A stretch of DNA of 14,783 nt from Bacteroidota bacterium (GTDB lineage: Bacteria > Bacteroidota > Bacteroidia > Flavobacteriales > Weeksellaceae), in assembly GCA_023457935.1 (NCBI GenBank), contig JAEXBA010000023.1, positions 1-14,783 on the forward strand, in the 5' to 3' direction. Shown piece by piece: positions 1 to 6,703 of this stretch. The position numbers and the translations under genes are program-made. Every line of letters starts with the position of its first letter. Positions within the stretch are counted from its first letter, which is position 1. Below the pieces are notes generated by a model that worked only from the letters and a program-made list of their open reading frames with translations, was not told the origin of the DNA and ran no database searches.

Positions 1-47
1 ACCTCCGGGTTATGAGCCCGACGAGCTACCTACTGCTCTACCCCGCG
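1..47 (-). tRNA. initiator tRNA-Met (CAT), partial at window edge
   Basis: The 47 bases are identical to the 5' part of the complete tRNA at 106-178: acceptor 5' strand, D arm, anticodon arm and start of the variable loop. The anticodon loop reads CTCATAA, so the anticodon is CAT. Its stem carries the three consecutive G-C pairs (GGG/CCC) that mark initiator tRNAs. The T arm and 3' acceptor strand lie outside the window to the left. No promoter box is seen between this copy and the upstream one, so the two are probably co-transcribed. Confidence 0.9.
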
Positions 48-62
48 GTATGTTTTTCGAAA

Positions 63-91
63 ATTTCAGAAAACCGCGTTTTCTCTGAAAT
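63..91. other. hairpin in the spacer between tandem tRNAs
   Basis: ATTTCAGA at 63-70 pairs with TCTGAAAT at 84-91, and inner AAAAC/GTTTT segments extend the stem, leaving a small bulge and a GC-rich tip. On the minus strand it lies between the two tRNA-Met genes and is followed by a short T-rich stretch. It may be a processing signal or a weak terminator. A strong terminator is unlikely, because the downstream tRNA copy then has no room for its own promoter. Confidence 0.45.
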
Positions 92-105
92 CCTGGCTGT
101 CTTAG

Positions 106-178
<73 letters not shown>

Positions 179-189
179 ATATTGGACTG

Positions 190-219
190 CAAATATACAA
201 AAAATTTGCCATCCGTCAA
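190..219 (-). promoter_or_regulatory. Bacteroidetes-type promoter for the tRNA-Met pair
   Basis: On the minus strand a perfect TATATTTG (-7 box TAnnTTTG, 190-197) is preceded by TTG at 217-219 with a 19-bp spacer, within the usual 17-23 bp for the flavobacterial primary sigma factor. The -7 box ends 11 bp before the mature tRNA 5' end at 178, leaving a leader of a few bases for RNase P to remove. Confidence 0.8.
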
Positions 220-256
220 ATATTCATGAAAAATTCCTTATTCATCCCAATTTAAC

Positions 257-264
257 TACCTTTG
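257..264 (+). promoter_or_regulatory. -7 box (TAnnTTTG) directly before the start of the YciO-like gene
   Basis: TACCTTTG matches the Bacteroidetes -7 consensus exactly and ends only 4 bp before the ATG at 269. Transcription from it would begin at or within a few bases of the start codon, so the mRNA is probably leaderless or nearly so. No good -33 TTG is visible at the right distance, and there is no Shine-Dalgarno sequence. It is divergent from the tRNA promoter at 190-219. Confidence 0.6.
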
Positions 265-268
265 CAGC

Positions 269-880
269 ATGGCCAAAATCTTGAAAATTTACCCTGAAAA
301 CCCACAGGAAAACCTTATTAATGAAGTTGTTAAAACGTTGCAGAACGGTGGTATAATTATTTATCCTTCGGACACGGTTTATGCGATGGGTTGCGACATC
401 AACAACATCAGAGCAATGGAGAAACTCGCGCAGCTGAAAAAAATCAAGCTTGAAAAGGCACAGTTCTCGATTATCTGTAACGATTTAAGCCATCTTTCAT
501 CATTTGCAAAACCCATTGACACCGCAACGTTCAGAATCCTGAAAAATAATGTTCCCGGCCCGTTCACGTTTATTCTGGAAGCCAATAAAAATCTTCCGCT
601 GGCCTATAAAGGTCATAAAACCGTCGGAATACGTGTTCCTGATCATACCATTCCGCAGATGATTGTTGAAAAGCTCGGAAATCCAATTGCCTCCACTTCC
701 ATTAAAGATGATGACGAAATCATCGAATATACTACTGATCCTGAACTGATTGCAGAAAAATTTGATCATCTGGTTGATATCGTTATTGATTCCGGTTACG
801 GCGACAATGTTGCTTCAACCATCGTGGATCTTACTTCCGGTGAGCCGGAGATTATCCGGGAAGGAAAAGGACAGCTGTAG
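269..880 (+). CDS. Sua5/YciO/YrdC family protein (L-threonylcarbamoyladenylate synthase-like, YciO clade)
   Basis: A single-domain YrdC-fold protein of 203 residues, the length of E. coli YciO. The fold's nucleotide-binding start is visible as YPSDTVYAMGCD (32-43), followed by FRILKNNVPGPFTFIL around 88-103, TVGIRVP (118-124), ASTS (141-144) and a C-terminal TIVDLT...IIREGKG. Family members make threonylcarbamoyl-AMP from threonine, bicarbonate and ATP for the t6A modification of ANN-decoding tRNAs. The KxR motif of authentic TsaC/Sua5 is not kept: the aligned stretch reads KKI. Several segments match YciO better, so it may be a paralog with weak or different activity and not the main TsaC. 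The start is fixed by the -7 box 4 bp upstream; an internal start would lose the N-terminal strand. A long spacer with repeats separates it from yaaA, so co-transcription is uncertain. Confidence 0.88.
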   Translation: MAKILKIYPENPQENLINEVVKTLQNGGIIIYPSDTVYAMGCDINNIRAMEKLAQLKKIKLEKAQFSIICNDLSHLSSFAKPIDTATFRILKNNVPGPFTFILEANKNLPLAYKGHKTVGIRVPDHTIPQMIVEKLGNPIASTSIKDDDEIIEYTTDPELIAEKFDHLVDIVIDSGYGDNVASTIVDLTSGEPEIIREGKGQL

Positions 881-911
881 TTTTTGAGGTGATGAGGCGA
901 TAAATTACAGT

Positions 912-967
912 GTGATGAAGTAAAGAAGTGAAGAGGTGATGAAGTTAGAAGGTTATGAAGTGATGAA
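912..967. repeat. degenerate 8-bp tandem repeat, seven units
   Basis: Seven phased units all begin with GT: GTGATGAA, GTAAAGAA, GTGAAGAG, GTGATGAA, GTTAGAAG, GTTATGAA, GTGATGAA. Three are identical. A further out-of-phase GTGATGAG lies at 889-896. The array fills much of the spacer after the YciO-like gene, and no credible reading frame or RNA fold was seen in it. With the array at 1024-1093 it accounts for most of the 222-bp gap before yaaA. Confidence 0.75.
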
Positions 968-1023
968 GTTTGTGCAGAAAACCTTTGACTTTCAACTGAT
1001 AACTAAGCCTGAATCTGTAACTT

Positions 1024-1093
1024 CTGACATCTCACATCTCATATCTCATATCTCACATCTGACATCTCATATCTGACATCTAAATTCTAACAT
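1024..1093. repeat. 7-bp tandem repeat array (CTSAYAT), ten units, upstream of yaaA
   Basis: Ten contiguous heptamers with exact 7-bp phase: CTGACAT, CTCACAT, CTCATAT, CTCATAT, CTCACAT, CTGACAT, CTCATAT, CTGACAT, CTAAATT, CTAACAT. The array ends 9 bp before the yaaA start codon, so it occupies the promoter/leader zone. The same heptamer family recurs inverted at 1871-1912 (CTCATAA on the other strand) and inside prmC at 2230-2264 (CTCAAAT). Confidence 0.9.
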
Positions 1094-1102
1094 CTATAAA
1101 AA

Positions 1103-1861
1103 ATGAAGATTATCACTTCGCCTGCAAAACTGATGAACATTGAGAATTCAACTGAGCTGTTGCGTTCATCTACCCCAAAGTTCATTAAGGAAGCAGAACT
1201 GATACAGTTTTATCTGAAAGAAAAATCACCGAAATACCTGTCGGAACTGATGGAAATTTCCCCGAAACTTGCTGATGAGAACTGGGAACGGAACCAGAAA
1301 TGGAAACCGAATCCGACCGCAAAAAATTCAGCGCCTGCGATGTTTGCTTTTGTCGGTGAAGTGTACAGAGGTCTGGATGCGAAAACGCTGGACAAATCGG
1401 CTGTCGATTATCTTCAGAAAAATTACCGGATGCTTTCCGGACTTTACGGTTACCTTAAACCATCCGACAAGGTGATGCTTTACCGCCTGGAAATGGGCCG
1501 GAATTTTGAGTTTGAAGACTATAAAAACCTTTACCAGTTCTGGACCGAAAAAGTTACGGAACAGCTGAATTCTGAGCTTAAATCAAGAGATTTGGTACTC
1601 AATCTTGCCAGCTCTGAGTACTTTAAAGTGATTGACCGAAAAAAACTGAAAGCTCCTGTAATAGATTTTGATTTTTACGAAATAAAAGAAGGCAAACCGA
1701 AAACCATTGTGGTTTACACCAAACACGCACGCGGACTGCTTGTACGGTACTGCGCAGAGACGAAAGCCAAAACGCTCAACGATGTGAAGGCGTTCAACTA
1801 CGAAGGTTACCGCATTGATGAGAATTTGTCTACTGATAGAAAACTGGTGTTTACGAGGTAG
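1103..1861 (+). CDS. yaaA: peroxide stress protein YaaA (UPF0246/DUF328)
   Basis: At 252 residues it is close to the 258 of E. coli YaaA. It opens with MKIITSPAK, has LSGLYGYLKPSD in the middle and LNLASSEYF after it, and carries the conserved KHARGLLVRY block at 207-216; these are the family hallmarks. In E. coli YaaA is an OxyR-regulated cytoplasmic protein that protects DNA and proteins from hydrogen peroxide by lowering free intracellular iron; the molecular mechanism is less settled. The ATG at 1103 follows an A-rich stretch typical of flavobacterial translation starts and gives the conserved N-terminus. No TAnnTTTG box was found in the spacer; the ten-unit heptamer array sits where the promoter would be expected. 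prmC follows after 46 bp, probably in the same transcript. Confidence 0.95.
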   Translation: MKIITSPAKLMNIENSTELLRSSTPKFIKEAELIQFYLKEKSPKYLSELMEISPKLADENWERNQKWKPNPTAKNSAPAMFAFVGEVYRGLDAKTLDKSAVDYLQKNYRMLSGLYGYLKPSDKVMLYRLEMGRNFEFEDYKNLYQFWTEKVTEQLNSELKSRDLVLNLASSEYFKVIDRKKLKAPVIDFDFYEIKEGKPKTIVVYTKHARGLLVRYCAETKAKTLNDVKAFNYEGYRIDENLSTDRKLVFTR

Positions 1862-1870
1862 GGTTTTGAG

Positions 1871-1912
1871 TTATGAGTTATGAATTATGAGTTATGAATT
1901 ATGAGTTATGAC
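1871..1912. repeat. 7-bp tandem repeat (TTATGAR), six units, containing the prmC start codon
   Basis: Units TTATGAG, TTATGAA, TTATGAG, TTATGAA, TTATGAG, TTATGAC run without a break from 1871 to 1912. Every unit contains an ATG, each in a different frame from its neighbour; the one in the last unit is the prmC start. The reverse complement of TTATGAG is CTCATAA, one base from the CTCATAT of the array at 1024-1093, so this is the same family in the other orientation. Confidence 0.9.
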
Positions 1913-2756
1913 GGTTTTAGAAGTCAGGGCGTATTTTAGAAATGAAATTTCGGGATTGTACAGCGAGTCTGAAAGCGCTGAACTGTTTTTAATTTTTGCT
2001 GAAAAAATTCTTGGTCTTCATAAATTCGAACTGAGGAAAAGTTATGATAACGAACTCAATATCAGTCAACAAACTGAATTTTACCAAGTAATTCCGGAAC
2101 TGAAATCAGGCAAACCATATCAGCTGATTTTGGGTGAAGCAGCGTTTTTCGGAATGAGATTCTTCGTTACTGAACATGTTCTTATTCCACGGCCGGAAAC
2201 CGAAGAACTTCTGGAGCTGGCTATTCAGAAAATCTCAAATCTCAAATCTCAAATCTCAAATCTTAGAATATTAGACATTGGAACCGGAAGCGGAATTATC
2301 CCGATCATTCTTAAAAAACACTTTCCTGAAGCAGAGATTTCAAGTATTGACATTTCTGATAAAGCGATTGAGACCGCAAAAAAGAATGCAGAATTCCATC
2401 AGACAGACATCAACTTTATTCATGCAGATTACCTGAATTTTGACCTGAACGGAACGTTTGATATCATTATTTCAAATCCGCCGTACATCGGCAAGGATGA
2501 AGAAACTGAAATTGCTGATTCTGTGAAGGAATTTGAACCGAAAAATGCACTTTTCCCGCTGGACGCAGATCCACTTGTTTTCTACAGAAAAATAAGTGAA
2601 GACGCAAAGAACTGTTTATCTGACGGCGGAATGGTTTTTCTGGAAATCAATCAGAAACTGGGTCCGGAAACGCTGGCGATTTTCAAAGATTTCCACATCA
2701 GCAAACTGATAAAGGATATTTCCGGAAACGACCGGTTTGTGTTCGTACAAAACTGA
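1908..2756 (+). CDS. prmC: peptide chain release factor N(5)-glutamine methyltransferase PrmC/HemK
   Basis: A 282-residue protein of normal PrmC length. It transfers methyl from S-adenosylmethionine to the glutamine of the GGQ motif in RF1 and RF2, which raises termination efficiency. An N-terminal helical domain (about 1-75) is followed by LIPRPETEEL (92-101), the SAM-binding motif I DIGTGSG (123-129) and the catalytic NPPY (190-193) that holds the target glutamine. The start at 1908 lies in the last unit of a heptamer array; the in-frame ATG at 1887 is followed by a stop, so 1908 is the first usable start. Residues 106-120, the segment just before motif I, are encoded mostly by five copies of AAATCTC. 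No own promoter is evident, and it probably shares a transcript with yaaA. Confidence 0.95.
   Translation: MTVLEVRAYFRNEISGLYSESESAELFLIFAEKILGLHKFELRKSYDNELNISQQTEFYQVIPELKSGKPYQLILGEAAFFGMRFFVTEHVLIPRPETEELLELAIQKISNLKSQISNLRILDIGTGSGIIPIILKKHFPEAEISSIDISDKAIETAKKNAEFHQTDINFIHADYLNFDLNGTFDIIISNPPYIGKDEETEIADSVKEFEPKNALFPLDADPLVFYRKISEDAKNCLSDGGMVFLEINQKLGPETLAIFKDFHISKLIKDISGNDRFVFVQN
2230..2264. repeat. intragenic 7-bp tandem repeat (AAATCTC), five units in prmC
   Basis: Four perfect AAATCTC units followed by AAATCTT, 35 bp in all, lie inside the prmC reading frame and encode KISNLKSQISNL at about residues 108-119. The unit length is not a multiple of three, so gain or loss of one or two copies would shift frame ahead of the SAM motif; only changes of three copies are tolerated. 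The unit is the CTCAAAT member of the family seen at 1024-1093 and 1871-1912. Confidence 0.9.
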
Positions 2757-2783
2757 ACTTCAAATTTTACCTTACATCCCTAG

Positions 2784-2849
2784 CCCCGATTGCAGCGGCA
2801 TCCTTTTGTGATGAACGCAGTGAGAGCAAAAGATACAGCGGAAAGCGGG
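2784..2849. repeat. imperfect palindrome between convergent genes, possible bidirectional terminator
   Basis: The left arm starting CCCCGATTGCAGCGGCATCC and ending CTTTTG is mirrored by CAAAAGATACAGCGG...GCGGG on the right, with about 18 bases between. Pairing is best at the two ends (TTTTG/CAAAA and CCCG/CGGG) and imperfect in the middle. It lies between prmC (plus) and the rhomboid gene (minus), where both need to terminate. I recall similar GC-rich palindromes recurring between flavobacterial genes, but could not check that here. The remaining bases of this 110-bp gap show nothing else. Confidence 0.55.
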
Positions 2850-2866
2850 AAAAAGCTTCTGAAAAA

Positions 2867-3523
2867 TCAGCCGATTCTCTTTTTCACGAAAACCATATAA
2901 CCCATGTAGATGAGCGGTAAAGCCATAATTCCTAGCTGTAGCGCATGTCGCATTGCAGCTTCCGGCTGATTGGCAACGGCATACGCCAAACCGAAAAAGG
3001 CGCCGCCCAAATGTGCTGCATGGCCGATGTTATCATGCTGACGCGGATTCAGCATCATGTAAACGGAATAACCGAAATAAAGCAAACCGAAGATATAGCC
3101 CGGAATGGGAATCGGAATAAAGAAAAAGTAAATTCCTATAGACGGATAAACGGCAATAGCAGCAAACAGAATACCGGAAACGCCTCCACTCGCTCCAATT
3201 GCTGAATACCAACCCTGATTTTTATAAAGATAAAGCGAGAACAGGTTTCCCAAAATAATAGATCCGAAATAAATAACGAGAAAGCCGATTTCACCAAATG
3301 CCTCAACGACGATTGGCCCAAAGAAATACAGCGTTAACATATTGAAAATCAAATGCATCATGTCTGCATGCAGAAAACCAGCTGAAACAAGACGTATGTA
3401 TTCCTTATTATGCTGAATGGCAGAAACGTTGAATTTGTATTTCTCGAAAATTGCCTGGTTGTTGAACGCTATGAAGCTGATAATTGCTGTAACTGCAATT
3501 GTTATAAGCAGAATGATATTCAT
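2867..3523 (-). CDS. rhomboid family intramembrane serine protease
   Basis: A 218-residue protein, mostly hydrophobic, with about six transmembrane helices. The rhomboid active site is complete: GASGG places the nucleophile at Ser112, HAAHLGG places the partner at His171, and HLIFN (His57, Asn61) supplies the oxyanion-hole residues. Rhomboids cleave single-pass membrane proteins within the bilayer; substrates cannot be predicted here. No extra cytoplasmic or zinc-finger domain is present, so this is the minimal six-helix form. It is the last gene of the parE-parC transcript, starting 4 bp after the upstream stop, and is followed by the palindrome at 2784-2849. Confidence 0.93.
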   Translation of the reverse strand: MNIILLITIAVTAIISFIAFNNQAIFEKYKFNVSAIQHNKEYIRLVSAGFLHADMMHLIFNMLTLYFFGPIVVEAFGEIGFLVIYFGSIILGNLFSLYLYKNQGWYSAIGASGGVSGILFAAIAVYPSIGIYFFFIPIPIPGYIFGLLYFGYSVYMMLNPRQHDNIGHAAHLGGAFFGLAYAVANQPEAAMRHALQLGIMALPLIYMGYMVFVKKRIG

Positions 3524-3527
3524 TTTT

Positions 3528-4094
3528 CTATTTTATTTTTTTTATTTCTATAGGCCACTGATCATGTTCAGGAACAATCAGGTCGCTTTCGAGATAGTAT
3601 TTACCGTCTTTTACCGACAGAAGCACTTCTACTTCACTTTGATAGACCACTCCTTCTTCCACAACTTCAAACTGAAACCGAATTTTGTCTTTTTGATCGC
3701 CCCAAATGAAGTGGCCGAACATTTTTTTGATCGCTTCCTTCTTAGGATTATCAAAATTTTCTGCCCACACTGACACTCTTGAATCTCCGCTGGCTTCAAT
3801 GATGATGTTCATTTTAGCCCAATATTCGCCTTCTCCCTGCGCTTCTACGCATTGGAAGTTATATTCTCCAACCCATGGTTTAAGCTCTTCTGCAGAAATA
3901 TCAGAAACATCATAGTCTTCCGACGCTGTTTCAAGATGGGATACTGAATCATTTACAGGCTCGGTTCTGATTTCAGATTGCTGCGCTGTTTGCTGAGTTT
4001 TCTGGTTTTCTATTTTAACTGGCTGACTTTTATACCAAAAATAGAAAGCAAGTGCTGCTAATACAGTCAGGATTAAAAGAGTTATCTTTTTCAT
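3528..4094 (-). CDS. membrane-anchored protein of unknown function
   Basis: Not recognised. The 188-residue product starts with a lysine pair and a hydrophobic helix (about residues 4-21), with no lipobox cysteine, so it is probably held in the inner membrane or secreted through an uncleaved anchor. A polar, Gln/Glu/Ser-rich linker (about 24-70) leads to a compact domain (about 74-188) rich in alternating hydrophobic residues, consistent with a beta-fold: WVGEYNF at the start, then YWAKMNIIIE, then YYLESDLIV. There is one cysteine (82). Its ATG overlaps the parC stop by 4 bp (ATGA), implying translational coupling, and the rhomboid gene starts 4 bp after it. It could be a partner or substrate of that protease, but nothing in the sequence proves this. 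Confidence 0.8.
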   Translation of the reverse strand: MKKITLLILTVLAALAFYFWYKSQPVKIENQKTQQTAQQSEIRTEPVNDSVSHLETASEDYDVSDISAEELKPWVGEYNFQCVEAQGEGEYWAKMNIIIEASGDSRVSVWAENFDNPKKEAIKKMFGHFIWGDQKDKIRFQFEVVEEGVVYQSEVEVLLSVKDGKYYLESDLIVPEHDQWPIEIKKIK

Positions 4095-6703
4095 TCTTCG
4101 GTGTCATCAAATAAGCTTGGAATTGTGCCTTCTTCCGGATAATCCTCATCTTTCACATCATGATCGATAAAGGAAATATGGCCTTCCGTTGCTTCAACCT
4201 CATCAAAGCCGGGATTGATTTCCTCGGTAGGTTCAGGAACGGTAATATTGATTGATTTTACTTTGTCTTTTACAAACTGATTACCCATCGCCTTGATGCC
4301 TTTCACCGCGATAAACTCATCGATATTGATGTTTTCGGGATCTTTTTCCTTGCCCTTGTCTTTGGAGAAAATAATTTCTGCAGTGCATCCGTCGGAAGTC
4401 CCGACAAACTCAATAAAGGATTTTGGATGTTCGGAAGGCATGAAATTCTGCGGTGAGGCCGTATTTTCAAGCAGGAATCTTTTGATGAAATAAATTCCTT
4501 TATCTCCGTCGAAATAAATACAGGTCAGCGGCTGTTCCGGTTTCCATTTTTCAAGAATCAGGTATTCATCGTCGAAACGGTTTGAAAGGTCGAACGAAAT
4601 CAGTTTGGCTTCTCCCTGAGAATTGACAATCAGAATCCTGTCGTCGCCCTTGAAATTTCCGAGTAAAGTTCCTCTCCCGTCAGCATTCAGCCGGCGAACG
4701 GTATCATCAAACCAGATTTTTCTCGGTGCCAGTGTGGAAACACCTTCTTCCTTGAGATCAACTTTTTTAACGGCGTATTTTGTTACAAGATTTCCTTTGG
4801 AATCGCGGCCTTTTATCGCGAGTTCAGAAAAATCAATATCAATTTTGTTTTTTCTGATTCTTGCATTGGGTTTCAGCAAAACAGTTACTACTTCAGCTTC
4901 GCCGTTCGGATTGGCTGAAAAATAAAGCATTTCTGATCCTTTCTTGTCGGAAGCCAGTTTGTAATCGTTGTTTCTGGTAACGCCGGTCACCGAGAAACGC
5001 TTCATGTAAAACGGTCCGTCGCGGCCTTCACGGTAAATCATATTGTAAACAGTACGCTTGTCGCCTTTCTTGAAAATGCCGACGTGTTCGATATTCTTGC
5101 CGATAAATGTTTTGGCTTCCACTTTCACCACTTTCATTGTACCGTCTTTCTGGAACGTAATGATATCGTCGATATCAGAACAGTCAAACAGATATTCATC
5201 TTTCCGCAGAGACGTTCCCACGAAGCCTTCCTCGCGGTTCACGTAGTATTTTTCATTGGCCACAGCCACTTTTGTAGCGTCAATCGTATCAAAAATTCTC
5301 AGTTCGGTTTTTCTTTCGCGGCCTTTTCCGTATTTTTTCTGAATGTTGAGATAATAGTCAATCGCATACTGAATCAGATTTGCGAGATGATGTTTCACCT
5401 GCTCAATCTTACCTTCAAGAGCCGCAATAGTTTCCTTGAATTTATCCAGGTCGAATCTTGAAATTCTCTTGATCCGTATTTCTGTTAATTTAATGATATC
5501 TTCTTCTGTAACCGCCCGCAACAGGTGTTTGGTATGCGGTTTCAGTCCTTTATCTATGGTTGTGAGAACCTCTTCCCAGGATTTCACCTCTTCAATGTCG
5601 TGATAAATTCGGTTCTCAATGAAAATTCTTTCCAGCGAGGCGAAATGCCAGCTTTCCTGAAGTTCATGAAGCTCGATATCCAGTTCTTTTTTGAGCAGTG
5701 AAACAGTATGGTCTGTATTCATCCTCAGAATCTCAGAAACAGAAAGGAACATCGGTTTGTCGCCAACAATCACGCAGGCGTTCGGTGAAACGGTGACCTG
5801 ACAGTCGGTAAATGCGTACAGTGCATCAATGGTTTTGTCGGGCGAAACATCGTTATGAAGATGAATCAGGATTTCTACCTTATCGGAAGTGTTGTCCTCA
5901 ATCTTCTTTACCTTGATTTTTCCACGGTCGTTGGCTTTGAGAACGGAATCAATCAGATCGCCGGTTGTTTTGGAGAAAGGCAGTTCGGTGATTATTAAAG
6001 TATGTCTGTCAAGCTGCGATATTTTCGCTCTTGTGCGCACTTTTCCGCCTCTTGCGCCGTCGTTGTACTCAGAAACATCAAGATAGCCGCCTGTTAAAAA
6101 ATCCGGAAAAATCTCAAATTTTTTGCCTTTAAGATAAGCAACAGAAGCATTAATCAGTTCATTAAAATTGTGCGGAAGAATTTTGGTTGAAAGTCCGACC
6201 CCGATTCCTTCCACTCCCTGCGCCAAAAGCAGCGGAAATTTTACGGGAAGATCAATGGGCTCGTTGTTTCTTCCGTCATAGGATTTTGCCCAGTCGGTTG
6301 TTTTTGGGTTGAAAACCACTTCCAGCGCCAAAGGTGTCAGTCTTGCTTCAATATAACGCGCGGCTGCAGCAGAATCTCCGGTATAGATATTTCCCCAGTT
6401 TCCCTGAGTATCAATCAGCAGTTCTTTCTGCCCAATCTGAACCATTGCATCGGTAATGGATGCGTCACCGTGCGGGTGGTATTTCATGGTGTTTCCGACG
6501 ATGTTGGCTACTTTGTTGTAGCGGCCGTCTTCCAGCTCACGCATTGAGTGCATGATTCTGCGCTGAACTGGTTTGAAACCGTCATAAACAGACGGAATTG
6601 CCCTGTCCAGAATTACATATGATGCGTAATCCAGAAACCAGTCTTTATACAGGCCTGATACTTTCTTTAAACTCTCTCCTTCGTGCGAATGCTCTTCGGT
6701 CAT
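4091..6703 (-). CDS. parC: DNA topoisomerase IV subunit A (type IIA topoisomerase A subunit)
   Basis: An 870-residue breakage-reunion subunit that acts with ParE to decatenate and relax DNA. The N-terminal winged-helix region contains DGFKPVQRRI (41-50), YHPHGD (75-80) and AARYIEA, with catalytic Tyr117 preceded by Arg116. A long coiled-coil tower segment follows, around residues 330-460, then a C-terminal beta-pinwheel-like region and an acidic tail (last 50 or so residues) that makes it longer than the 752 residues of E. coli ParC. No clear GyrA box (QRRGGKG) is found in the C-terminal domain; a weaker KGRDSKGN stands in a similar setting, favouring topoisomerase IV over gyrase. At the quinolone-contact site the usual Ser is Ala81, while acidic Asp85 is present. 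The start overlaps the upstream membrane-protein stop by 4 bp, and the end overlaps the next gene by 4 bp. Confidence 0.93.
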   Translation of the reverse strand: MTEEHSHEGESLKKVSGLYKDWFLDYASYVILDRAIPSVYDGFKPVQRRIMHSMRELEDGRYNKVANIVGNTMKYHPHGDASITDAMVQIGQKELLIDTQGNWGNIYTGDSAAAARYIEARLTPLALEVVFNPKTTDWAKSYDGRNNEPIDLPVKFPLLLAQGVEGIGVGLSTKILPHNFNELINASVAYLKGKKFEIFPDFLTGGYLDVSEYNDGARGGKVRTRAKISQLDRHTLIITELPFSKTTGDLIDSVLKANDRGKIKVKKIEDNTSDKVEILIHLHNDVSPDKTIDALYAFTDCQVTVSPNACVIVGDKPMFLSVSEILRMNTDHTVSLLKKELDIELHELQESWHFASLERIFIENRIYHDIEEVKSWEEVLTTIDKGLKPHTKHLLRAVTEEDIIKLTEIRIKRISRFDLDKFKETIAALEGKIEQVKHHLANLIQYAIDYYLNIQKKYGKGRERKTELRIFDTIDATKVAVANEKYYVNREEGFVGTSLRKDEYLFDCSDIDDIITFQKDGTMKVVKVEAKTFIGKNIEHVGIFKKGDKRTVYNMIYREGRDGPFYMKRFSVTGVTRNNDYKLASDKKGSEMLYFSANPNGEAEVVTVLLKPNARIRKNKIDIDFSELAIKGRDSKGNLVTKYAVKKVDLKEEGVSTLAPRKIWFDDTVRRLNADGRGTLLGNFKGDDRILIVNSQGEAKLISFDLSNRFDDEYLILEKWKPEQPLTCIYFDGDKGIYFIKRFLLENTASPQNFMPSEHPKSFIEFVGTSDGCTAEIIFSKDKGKEKDPENINIDEFIAVKGIKAMGNQFVKDKVKSINITVPEPTEEINPGFDEVEATEGHISFIDHDVKDEDYPEEGTIPSLFDDTEE

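Noticed and set aside
912..1093. CRISPR-like array upstream of yaaA
   Set aside because: Repeat units are 7-8 bp, directly contiguous, with no spacers and no cas genes nearby.
5084..5461. Open frame of 125 codons on the plus strand within parC
   Set aside because: Antisense shadow of the parC gene, with no ribosome-binding context or family resemblance.
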